Source: Cyanidium caldarium (taxonomy: Eukaryota > Rhodophyta > Bangiophyceae > Cyanidiales > Cyanidiaceae). Taken from it: DNA of 64,000 nt. The stretch spans positions 372,001 to 436,000 of the forward strand of contig JANCYW010000003.1 of assembly GCA_026184775.1 (NCBI GenBank), read 5' to 3'. The stretch's first letter is position 1; every line of letters begins with the position of its first letter. This document shows positions 26,893 to 35,308 of this stretch, in pieces. The notes beneath the pieces were generated by a model. The model had not been told where the DNA came from and did not search any database. It saw only the letters and a list, made by a program, of their open reading frames with translations. Both the position numbers and the translations under genes were made by a program.

Positions 26893-28485
26893 ATGGAGAA
26901 TCCGGATGAAAATGGAGAGGAGGCAACAGCGCCACAAAAGGCCAGCAGGCCGCGGAGGAGGGTGGCTGAGCGCAGTGCCCGTCGGCGAGCGCCGGTAACG
27001 GTGGATCCGTCCTATTACCTCGGTTACGCGGACGACGACGAGACGCCGGAGATGATCATGCGCAAGTTTGAAGCGTTGGAGAAGATACAGGCGGAGAAGG
27101 CGACGCGTGATCCGGACGTCCATAATGGTGAGGAGATAGCGGACGAGGCGTCGAGTCGGTCGTCGGAGCCGAGGGGTACCGAGTTGACCGCTGCGGAGCA
27201 GGCGGAGCTGTTCCGGCAGACGTCCTATTTCACGGTGGATATGTTGGCGCGGGCGGGCGGTATGGAGGGCGGTGGCGAGGCCGGCTCGCTTTCGGCGGTG
27301 GGAGCAGCGGCGCACGGCCTGGCTGAAGCGGACTGGTTGACGGCGGCTGCGCTGGACGACGACGAGTTTGAGCGCGTCTGGCGGGAGATGGGTATCGACA
27401 CGTTACTGCTGGACGGGGAGGCGTCCGATGACGAGTGGGAAGCATACGAGGACGATGACGACGAGCTGTGGGATGAGCGCGGGGATGGAAGGCAGCGGGC
27501 GGTTGGACGGGCAGTGGCCGCCGGCAAGGTCGGCGCACCGTCGACGCTGGCGCTGGAACTGGCTCGCGCGCGGGCAGCTCTGCTGTTGCGATTGCGGGCG
27601 GGCGGCGATGCGAGTGCGGCGGCGCAAGCGGCCGCGATGATTCCGGCGGCCATACGCGCGCGCCGTCGCCGCCTGATGGAGCAGGCGGTGCAGCGCGACC
27701 AGGTGCCGTTGGAGAATCCGTTGCCGCGCAGCTGGGCCATCATGATCAAACCGTGGGACAAAGTGCTGCAGGAGCGACACGCGCTCCGAGAAAATGTGGC
27801 GGCCGGCCGGGTGCATTACGTGCCGCGCATTTTGGACGAGAGCCTGAATTGGCCGCGACTTTTGAAGCGCACCTTCCGCTGTGTGGTCATTGATGCGCCG
27901 TTCGAGCGCGACCGCAATTTCCAGGTGCAACATCTGCGCCCGTTGCGCCTGCCCGAGCTGGTGCCGCACGGGTTCGTATTTGTCTGGGTGCCGAAAGCGC
28001 GCATCTCCGAGACGGTGCGCTGGTTTGCGGACGACAGCAAACAAGGCGGCGGCGGCGGCGGGTTTCACTTTGTGGAGAGTTTCTGTGTGGTGCGCAAATG
28101 GGCCAACAACCGGCTAGCGGTGCTGCGACCCGGGGCTGACGCCGGGGAGGCGGATGGAGGCGCATCGGCGTCGGGCATCTCGTCCTCGAGCCACAGCACC
28201 TGCCTGCTGTTGCGGCGCCCGGGTGCGCATATCGAGCTGGCGCACCAGCGCAACCCGGATCTGTGTTACGACTTTGTGCGGCCGCGGGGATTGCCATCGG
28301 GCGGTGGCGTCGGCGAGCGCCCGGAATTTCTGTATACCGTCGCGGAAGTGTTGCTGCCAGAGGTGGCCGGCGCCGGAGACATGCTCAGCGTATGGGCCGA
28401 CGATACCGCCTGCGTCCGCAAAGCGTGGGTGTCCATCGTGGAACGTCCGGCGACGACGACGAAGACGACGACGACCGCGACCTAG
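26893..28485 (+). CDS. MT-A70-fold (METTL14-like) protein without the DPPW motif
   Basis: A 530-residue protein. The first about 290 residues are charged and low-complexity with long acidic stretches (EASDDEWEAYEDDDDELWDE) and Ala/Arg-rich helices. The C-terminal about 240 residues follow the MT-A70 methyltransferase layout: FRCVVIDAPFERDRNF, GFVFVWVPKARISETVRWFA, FVESFCVVRKWANNRL, STCLLLRRPGAHIELAH, a DLCYDFVRPR strand and EFLYTVAEVLLPEVAGAGDM, then LSVWADDTACVRKAWVSI. At the catalytic position (about 333-336) DAPF replaces DPPW, so it is probably an RNA-binding or scaffold partner as METTL14 is to METTL3. The Met at 26893 is chosen; an alternative is 26794. Subfamily is uncertain. Confidence 0.68.
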   Translation: MENPDENGEEATAPQKASRPRRRVAERSARRRAPVTVDPSYYLGYADDDETPEMIMRKFEALEKIQAEKATRDPDVHNGEEIADEASSRSSEPRGTELTAAEQAELFRQTSYFTVDMLARAGGMEGGGEAGSLSAVGAAAHGLAEADWLTAAALDDDEFERVWREMGIDTLLLDGEASDDEWEAYEDDDDELWDERGDGRQRAVGRAVAAGKVGAPSTLALELARARAALLLRLRAGGDASAAAQAAAMIPAAIRARRRRLMEQAVQRDQVPLENPLPRSWAIMIKPWDKVLQERHALRENVAAGRVHYVPRILDESLNWPRLLKRTFRCVVIDAPFERDRNFQVQHLRPLRLPELVPHGFVFVWVPKARISETVRWFADDSKQGGGGGGFHFVESFCVVRKWANNRLAVLRPGADAGEADGGASASGISSSSHSTCLLLRRPGAHIELAHQRNPDLCYDFVRPRGLPSGGGVGERPEFLYTVAEVLLPEVAGAGDMLSVWADDTACVRKAWVSIVERPATTTKTTTTAT

Positions 28486-28552
28486 CCGCCGCGTCGATCT
28501 GCAACCGTCTCGACGTATCGACTTTACACTCCCGTTCCGCGTGCACCATCCT

Positions 28553-31500
28553 CTACTCGACGCGTTCCCCCGGCAACGATAAATGCTGCTCCCGCGCCAG
28601 ACGCGCAAAGTGCGAACTCGACTGCTGCAACAGCGCCGCCGGCGGTCCGCTCTCCACCACCCGCCCGTCCGCCATCGCCAGGATGAGGTCGCAGTCCATC
28701 ACCGTCTGCAGACGGTGCGCGATAATCACCAGCGTGGAGTGGCGCAGATGCCGCCGCAGCATGCACTGAATCCACTGATCGGTGCCGTAATCGAGACTGG
28801 AGGTACTCTCATCCAACACCACCACGCGAGAACGCCGCAACAGCGCTCGCGCCAAACACAGCAACTGTCGCTGACCGCCGGACAAGTTGCCACCGCCATC
28901 GGCCACCGCCGTGTCCAGATCGATCGCGGTCGCGGCCGCTGCCAGCGGGTGCATCACGCCACCGTCTCGCTCCTCCTGCTCATCGGACGGCAACAGGCGC
29001 ACTTGTCGCAACACCCGCCGCAGCGCCGCATCCGTGTGCTCCCCGAACGGATCCAGGTTGCCGCGCACCGTGCCCGAGAAGATGATGTTGTGTTGCGCCA
29101 CCATGGCCAGTCGCTGGCGCAACTGCAACAGACCGACGCCGGCGATATCCACAGCGTCGATGCAGATGCGGCCATCCTCCAGCGGGTCGCCCACGGTGCG
29201 AAACAGCGCTTGCGCCACCGACGATTTGCCGGCGCCGGTGCGCCCCACGATGCCCACCCGCTGACCGCCCTCGATACGAAACGACACACCGCGCAACACC
29301 GGCGGCAGCTCCGGTCGATATCGCAACCACACGTCCTCGAAGGCGATGGCGCCGCGCGACGGCCACACCGACGCCTGCGGCAGCTCGGCCGCCGATTCCG
29401 GCGGCGGTGGTATGCCCGGCACCCATTCGGTTGCCTCGTCGGGCACCTCCCAGTGCACCCGCTCCACCGCATTCATGTTGTTTTCTACATCGGCGCTGGT
29501 GCGCACCAGCCACGACAGCGACTGCGTGGTCATCAGGGCGTAGCTGATGGAGAGGCCGGCGGCGCCCGCGCTGACGTAACCGCGCGCCAGCACCGCGGCC
29601 ACGGCGGAGGCGAACACGATCAGCGCGCCGCACAACTCCAGCCGCAGCGACAGCCACCGATTGCAAGCCACCGCGTAGAGAAACGGGCGGGTGCTGTCCT
29701 GAATGAGGCGCTCGTTGACCGCGCGGTGCTCGCCGCCGTACCCGAACGCGCGCACCACCTGAATGCCGCCGACGGTCTCGCCCATGTGCTCCAGCAGCGG
29801 CGACTTGGTGACCGCCTCCAGACGCTTCAATTCGCGCGATGTGCGCAGGTAGAAGCGGGCGATGCGCGAATAGAGGTAGAACGTGGGCGCCAGCACCGCC
29901 AGCACCGCCGGAGTCACGTACGACAGCACCGCCATGACGCCGGCCACTTGGAACAGCGTGTTCAGACAAGACAGCATCGACGACGGCAGGTGCTGATCGA
30001 CCGCGTCCTGGTCTTTGCTGAAGCGGTTGAGGATGCGGCCGGTGGGGGTGGTGTCGAAGAACCAGCTGGGCGCGCGCAGCACCCGCTGCAGCAGGCGGGA
30101 GTGCAGACGGCGGGCGGCCACCAGACCGCCCAGTGCCGCCAGCACCGCCCGCAGCAGCAGCAGCGTGGAGGTGGACAGCGCCAGCAACAGATACAGAAGG
30201 AGGTAGTAGGTGGTGGAATGCGGAGGGGGAGCGGCAACGCTGACGGCGGCCGCGCGTGATAGGAGCTGCGGTGGAGGCCGAGTGATGCTGCTGTCTTCGT
30301 TCAGCACCGTCAGCGACGACCGCTCGATGTGCGGCACCTCGTTGTTGCACACCCCATACCGACACCACTGCATCCGTGAGCGATGTCCATCCACTCCATC
30401 GTTCGATGCTGACGCGTCGTTGCTGTTCGACCACACGCTCAACCACGAGTCGGTGGATACGCGCGACACTTGCGACAGCGCGCCGGCCACCAGCAGTGCC
30501 AACAAGAACAGTGCGCCGACAGCCTTGAAGTAGGTGAGGTAAACGTGCGTCTTCACCGAGCCGGTCTCGCGTTCCTCGTCCACAATCAGCTGACCGCGTT
30601 TGCGCCGCGGATAAGGCGACGGGGCGAGTTTGGTATCGCCGTCGGCCGCAGCGAGAGGCGCGGAGCGCTCCGGGTATGTCTTGGCTGCCGCAGATACCGG
30701 CTGCGCTTCCGAGACGGTAGCAGAGGCCGCATCCTGGTTGGATCCGTGCGCATCATCCGCCAGCGACACCGGCACTAGCGCTCCGTTGCGGTCATCGCTC
30801 ACAGCAGTGGTCGGCGCCGCGGCCGGCTTCATCTGCCACCGCAAGTACTCCTCGTAGGTGCCGCAGCCGGTGATGTGCCCCTGGCTCATACATACAATGC
30901 GGTCTGCGCGGTGCAACCACTGCGTGTGATGCGTGACCAGGATGCGGGTGCGATGGCGCGCCAGCGGCCCGCACAGGGCCAGCTCGAACAGCACGCGCCC
31001 CACACCGGCGTCCACCGCGGACAACGGGTCGTCCAGCAGCAGCATGGGCGCGCGGGAGTAGATGGCGCGCGCCAGGGCCACGCGCGCCTTCTGGCCGCCG
31101 CTCAGGTTGATGCCTTTGCTGCCGATCTCGGTCGCGTCGCCGTCGTCTAGCAGGGCGATATCGTCCACCAGCGCGGTGGCCTCCAAGGCCGCCGCATATC
31201 GTTGCGCGTCGTACTCGGAGAAGAACACGATGTTATCGCGCACCGATGCGTTGACAATGTACGGTTCCTGTGGCGCGTACGCCACGCTGTCGCCGTGTAG
31301 ATATGGCAGCGGCGGGGACGCGGCAGCAGCACCCGTCGGTATGGCGTACATCTCGCCCAGCAGCGCTTGCAGCAGCGACGATTTGCCGCTGCCCACGTCG
31401 CCCATCACCATCACCAGCTCGCCGCGATGGATGCGCAGGCAGATGTCGTGCAAGATGATGGGCGGTCGCATCGGGACGGCGTCCACCGCCGACGCGGTCT

Positions 31501-33487
31501 CCGGCAGCATGTGCTCGGTCTCGTCGGTGGTGCTGCGTCGATACGCCTTGGACGGTAGGTGCCACGGCGGTTCGTAGGAGAAGGACAGGTGCTCTACGTG
31601 GACCACCACATCGGATGCCTCGGTATGGGCGGCCTCCGTAGAGTGGTGTGCGTTGACAGTGTCTGCTGACAACGGCAACGCCGGTTGCATCGGCACTCGC
31701 TCCTTGTAGGGCGCATGGTTGCCCGCTGCGGCGGCGGCAACAGACAGGTCGCTGGTCCGCGCCACCGCTGCGCCGTTCACCAACGACTCCTGCTCTTCGT
31801 CACTCACCGTTCCCGCCGCCTCTCTGTGTAGTGGCCGGGTCCTCACCTCCGCCTCCTTACCCACGCTCTCCTCATCGCCTCCCACTTCGTTCCTTCCCTG
31901 CGCTCGACCGGGCACCTGTTCGTGCAGCAGGTAGGCCTGGATGCGCGACAGGCTCACATACGCGTCAATGAGCGAGGTGATCACATCGGGAAAGACACTG
32001 AGCGGAAACCGGAGGATATTGAAGAGTGCCAGGGCGGTGAACGCCCGCGAGGCCGTCAGCCGCCCCTCGCCGTCCGACAGGGCCATGAAGGCGAAGCTCA
32101 CCGCGGCGGTCAGCACCGGCGCTGCCGCCCACAAGAAATTGGCCACCGCCTCCACCAGGCGTTTCTGTCGCAACACCGTCAGTTCGCGCTGCCGCACCTG
32201 CTCCACGCGTTGCAAAAAGGCGCGCTCCCACCCCATCACTTTGATCTGGCGGATGCCCAACAGCACCTCGTTCATCAGGTGCACCCGCTCGTCTTTGCAG
32301 TGCATCAAGGCGTCGCTCAGCTGTTGTTCGCGACGGGCCACCACCATGTTGAGCGGAATCAGCGCCGCCATGAACAGCAGACCGGCCAGCGATGCCAGCC
32401 CAATCACTCTATACAGCATCACCAGCGACACGATGATCTGGAACGGGCCCGACCAGGTGACGTGTAGGTACGGCGTCAGGTCCACCGACGCTTTCTGCGC
32501 ATCCACCGCGATGAGGTTCACCACTTGTCCGGCGGAATGCTGGTTCCGCGACGCTATCGACAACCGCAGCGTCTTGCGGTAGATGGCCGCCGCCAATGCG
32601 GCGCGCGCATGGCTGCCGGCGCGGTAATTGAGGTGAAAGTAGTGCTGCAAACAGAACGACTGGCACAGCTGCGCCATCATCAACAGCGACGCGTAACCGA
32701 TGCCGCGCAGCAGCGCATCGGTGCGGCTGACCGATGTCTCCGCCATGAAACTCAGCAGCCGTTGCAAGACGGTCGGCCCAGCAAAGTTGAGCAGGTCGCA
32801 CACCACCTTGATGGGCATGGAGGCGAAGAAGCGCGCACCGCACAGCCGCAACAGCGCCAGCACCAGCGCGGTGGCTCGGGCAGTATGCCGCTCGCGGTCT
32901 CGACTTAGCGGCAGCTCCGGAGGCATATCACTGCAGATTACCGCCGCCTCCAGGTCAGCACCTTCCACGGTGTCGGTGATGAGATGCGGCTCGCGCTGTC
33001 GTTCATGGATCGGTATCGGGCGAGCGGCGCGCTGACGCACCAACCGTCCCGGCGCCTCCACCACACCGGGGCGTTGTCGCTGCCAGACGCGCTCAAAACG
33101 CTGTGATAGCGCGCACACGTCGTCCACTCCACTCAGCTGCCACAAGTCGCGCATTCGCAGCGGCCGTCGCGCGCCCAGCTCCAGCAGCGGCTGCAGCCAG
33201 CCGAACGTCAGCCGCGCCCACCACGAGTCGTGAAACTCGGGATTCTCCACCCGCTCCGACACTAGACTCGGCACCGATCCGTCCACGTCTTCCTCTTCAG
33301 CATCGACCTCCCTCTTTGCGGTTGTCGGGGGCACGGTCCGGTACGCGGCCGCGTCGTGCCCTCTCTCCCCCGATCCGCGTTCCCTTGCACGCTGCCCGCT
33401 CGATGCCTCCCCGTTCCCCGTTCTATCCTCTATCCTGTGCATATCTCTCTCCACCGAACCTTCTCCACGCTCCCTCATTGCCCGCAT
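28553..33487 (-). CDS. ABCC/MRP-type full-size ABC exporter
   Basis: A full transporter of about 1640 residues for glutathione conjugates or organic anions, likely vacuolar or plasma membrane. After a Ser/Glu-rich N-terminus comes WWARLTFGWLQPLLELGARR (linker L0, no TMD0), TMD1, NBD1, TMD2 and NBD2. NBD1 has Walker A GDVGSGKSS, signature LSGGQKARVALARA and Walker B LLLDDPLSAVDA, with Asp where the catalytic Glu would be, as is normal for ABCC. NBD2 has GRTGAGKSS, LSGGQRQLLCLARA and VVVLDESTSSLD with the catalytic Glu. The start is uncertain: Mets at 33622, 33487 and 33442 are all in frame; 33487 leaves about 240 bases to the divergent methyltransferase gene. It ends 67 bases from the MT-A70-like stop. 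Confidence 0.93.
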   Translation of the reverse strand: MRAMRERGEGSVERDMHRIEDRTGNGEASSGQRARERGSGERGHDAAAYRTVPPTTAKREVDAEEEDVDGSVPSLVSERVENPEFHDSWWARLTFGWLQPLLELGARRPLRMRDLWQLSGVDDVCALSQRFERVWQRQRPGVVEAPGRLVRQRAARPIPIHERQREPHLITDTVEGADLEAAVICSDMPPELPLSRDRERHTARATALVLALLRLCGARFFASMPIKVVCDLLNFAGPTVLQRLLSFMAETSVSRTDALLRGIGYASLLMMAQLCQSFCLQHYFHLNYRAGSHARAALAAAIYRKTLRLSIASRNQHSAGQVVNLIAVDAQKASVDLTPYLHVTWSGPFQIIVSLVMLYRVIGLASLAGLLFMAALIPLNMVVARREQQLSDALMHCKDERVHLMNEVLLGIRQIKVMGWERAFLQRVEQVRQRELTVLRQKRLVEAVANFLWAAAPVLTAAVSFAFMALSDGEGRLTASRAFTALALFNILRFPLSVFPDVITSLIDAYVSLSRIQAYLLHEQVPGRAQGRNEVGGDEESVGKEAEVRTRPLHREAAGTVSDEEQESLVNGAAVARTSDLSVAAAAAGNHAPYKERVPMQPALPLSADTVNAHHSTEAAHTEASDVVVHVEHLSFSYEPPWHLPSKAYRRSTTDETEHMLPETASAVDAVPMRPPIILHDICLRIHRGELVMVMGDVGSGKSSLLQALLGEMYAIPTGAAAASPPLPYLHGDSVAYAPQEPYIVNASVRDNIVFFSEYDAQRYAAALEATALVDDIALLDDGDATEIGSKGINLSGGQKARVALARAIYSRAPMLLLDDPLSAVDAGVGRVLFELALCGPLARHRTRILVTHHTQWLHRADRIVCMSQGHITGCGTYEEYLRWQMKPAAAPTTAVSDDRNGALVPVSLADDAHGSNQDAASATVSEAQPVSAAAKTYPERSAPLAAADGDTKLAPSPYPRRKRGQLIVDEERETGSVKTHVYLTYFKAVGALFLLALLVAGALSQVSRVSTDSWLSVWSNSNDASASNDGVDGHRSRMQWCRYGVCNNEVPHIERSSLTVLNEDSSITRPPPQLLSRAAAVSVAAPPPHSTTYYLLLYLLLALSTSTLLLLRAVLAALGGLVAARRLHSRLLQRVLRAPSWFFDTTPTGRILNRFSKDQDAVDQHLPSSMLSCLNTLFQVAGVMAVLSYVTPAVLAVLAPTFYLYSRIARFYLRTSRELKRLEAVTKSPLLEHMGETVGGIQVVRAFGYGGEHRAVNERLIQDSTRPFLYAVACNRWLSLRLELCGALIVFASAVAAVLARGYVSAGAAGLSISYALMTTQSLSWLVRTSADVENNMNAVERVHWEVPDEATEWVPGIPPPPESAAELPQASVWPSRGAIAFEDVWLRYRPELPPVLRGVSFRIEGGQRVGIVGRTGAGKSSVAQALFRTVGDPLEDGRICIDAVDIAGVGLLQLRQRLAMVAQHNIIFSGTVRGNLDPFGEHTDAALRRVLRQVRLLPSDEQEERDGGVMHPLAAAATAIDLDTAVADGGGNLSGGQRQLLCLARALLRRSRVVVLDESTSSLDYGTDQWIQCMLRRHLRHSTLVIIAHRLQTVMDCDLILAMADGRVVESGPPAALLQQSSSHFARLAREQHLSLPGERVE

Positions 33488-33729
33488 TACCCCATCCGAT
33501 GCGCTTTCACTTGCGCCACCACGCGCACACTCGCCGCATCCCCTCGCGACACCGAAGAAGAATCGCCCGCGGCCATCAGCGCGGCCGACACCCTCGACGC
33601 CTCGCTTCTCGGGGCTGGGCATATGCGGCTCGGTGTGGGTGGTCCGCAGAGAGCGCGCCCCTCACCACCACCGACCGACCGACCGACCGCGCGTAGGAAT
33701 GCACCGCGACTCCACCAGGGTAGGATAGA

Positions 33730-35139
33730 ATGTCCGTGTTGCTACGCAATTTTATCTATGAGTGTCTGTACAGTCCCAAACGGGGTTACTTCCATCCGGT
33801 GAAGGAGGCCGACTTGCCGCTGCGGCGGACGTCGCCCGGCGGGCAGGATGCGGAGCAGAAGTTCGCGTCGGCGGCGCACTGGGAAGCGCACGTGCGGGAC
33901 CTGTACCAGTCGGCGCCGCGGACGTGGTTGACGCCATCGGAGCTGTTCTCGCCGTATTACGGGCGGGCTATCGGTCGGTTTCTGTCGCTGTTGCACCAGC
34001 ACGACACCATCGTGGAGGTCGGGGCGGGCAACGGCACGGCGGCGCTGGATGCGTTGAATTATCTGCGTGAGGTGGCTCCGGAGCGGTATGCGCGCACGGT
34101 GTATCATACGGTGGAGATATCGGCGCCGTTTGTGATGCGGCAGCGGGAGCAGCTGTTCGAGCACGTCGAGGCGGGCCGGTGTTTCGTGCATCACTGCTCG
34201 GCGCTGGAGGTGCCGATGGACATCAGTGTGCCGAACGGTATGGAGGCGAATGTGTGCCCTGGGGTGAACGATGGCAGTGCTAGTGACCGGAATGGCGATC
34301 ACGGCAAAGTGGCGGTGGTGGCGCTGGAGGTGTTGGACAACTTGGCGCACGATGCGGTGGCGCAACATCGTCGCACCGGCGACTGGTATCAGGTGCTAAT
34401 CGACGCCGAGGGCCGTTTCTCGTACGAGCTGCTGCAAGACGAGTACATTTTGGATGCCTGTCGCGTGTGGGGATTGGGGCCGTATCACGAGGCGGAGGAG
34501 TCGCCGGGCGCGACGGAAAGCACTCATGAAGAGGCGGCCACGTTCGCCTCGGGCGTGCATCCGTTGGCGCGCTCGGTGACCTTTTTGCGCGACCTGTTTC
34601 ACCGCCTGAACGAGGCGGTGTTGCCGTCCAGCGCCGGCAGCGCATCCACGAGTGATGCGGGCATGCCCTCGCCGGACGACATATCCTGGCCCATCTACGT
34701 GCCCACCGACGCCACCTGCCTGTTGCGCAACTTGTCGCGCTCGTTCCCGCACGGCCACAGCCTCTTCGTGGCCGACTTCTCCACCTTCTCGGACAGTCTG
34801 CCGACCGCATCGGGCACCTCCATCGCGCCGGTGATTCAGACGTTCGGGCAGGGCAGCACGGTGAACTGGCCGTCGGTGCGACCCGGCGAACACGACATTA
34901 TGTTTTCGACGTCGTTCCCACGGTTGCGGCGGGCGCACCGACGCGCCTGCGGCAGCGTGGTGGCGCAGGAGCTGCTGTCGCAACAGGCGTGGTGGCGCAA
35001 GTATGCGACCATCAACCCCGCCGGCTACAATCCCATTCTGGAGTCGTTTGCCAATGTGTCCATCTATTTCGGCAAGGCGCTGTTCCATCCTCGCTTGGCG
35101 GACCAGGGCAAGGCGGATGCGGACGGGAACGGGCGGTGA
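33730..35139 (+). CDS. NDUFAF7/MidA-like SAM-dependent methyltransferase (DUF185)
   Basis: A 469-residue protein of the family that methylates complex I subunit NDUFS2 in mitochondria, or its plant paralogues. It starts MSVLLRNFIYECLYSPKRGY; HWEAHVRDLYQSAPRTWLTP and LFSPYYGRAIGRFL correspond to the conserved N-terminal block. The SAM motif I is VEVGAGNGTAALDALNYL, then YHTVEIS as the acidic strand-2 end. The C-terminal region (WPSVRPGEHDIMFSTSFPRL, NPAGYNPILESF) resembles plant members. There is no clear mitochondrial presequence, so location is open. An insert of about 70 low-complexity residues lies in the middle. Divergent from the ABCC gene. Confidence 0.8.
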   Translation: MSVLLRNFIYECLYSPKRGYFHPVKEADLPLRRTSPGGQDAEQKFASAAHWEAHVRDLYQSAPRTWLTPSELFSPYYGRAIGRFLSLLHQHDTIVEVGAGNGTAALDALNYLREVAPERYARTVYHTVEISAPFVMRQREQLFEHVEAGRCFVHHCSALEVPMDISVPNGMEANVCPGVNDGSASDRNGDHGKVAVVALEVLDNLAHDAVAQHRRTGDWYQVLIDAEGRFSYELLQDEYILDACRVWGLGPYHEAEESPGATESTHEEAATFASGVHPLARSVTFLRDLFHRLNEAVLPSSAGSASTSDAGMPSPDDISWPIYVPTDATCLLRNLSRSFPHGHSLFVADFSTFSDSLPTASGTSIAPVIQTFGQGSTVNWPSVRPGEHDIMFSTSFPRLRRAHRRACGSVVAQELLSQQAWWRKYATINPAGYNPILESFANVSIYFGKALFHPRLADQGKADADGNGR

Positions 35140-35308
35140 GGAGTGCCAACCGTCCCGGGGCGTCGCTGACGGCGGCGGGTGCGAGGCGATTGCGTCGGGG
35201 AGCGAGCGCTGGTGCTCCGCTCGGCGTCTTGGTGACTCGGGGATCGCCTCGCTGTGTGCATTGCCCCTGTTCTATTATTGATACTGTCCACTCGAGTTTA
35301 CCAACCGG

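Noticed and set aside
28583-30259. A 558-codon open frame on the plus strand
   Set aside because: It runs antisense to NBD2/TMD2 of the ABCC transporter, whose motifs are intact. The translation is His/Arg/Gln-rich with no domain, a shadow of high GC content.
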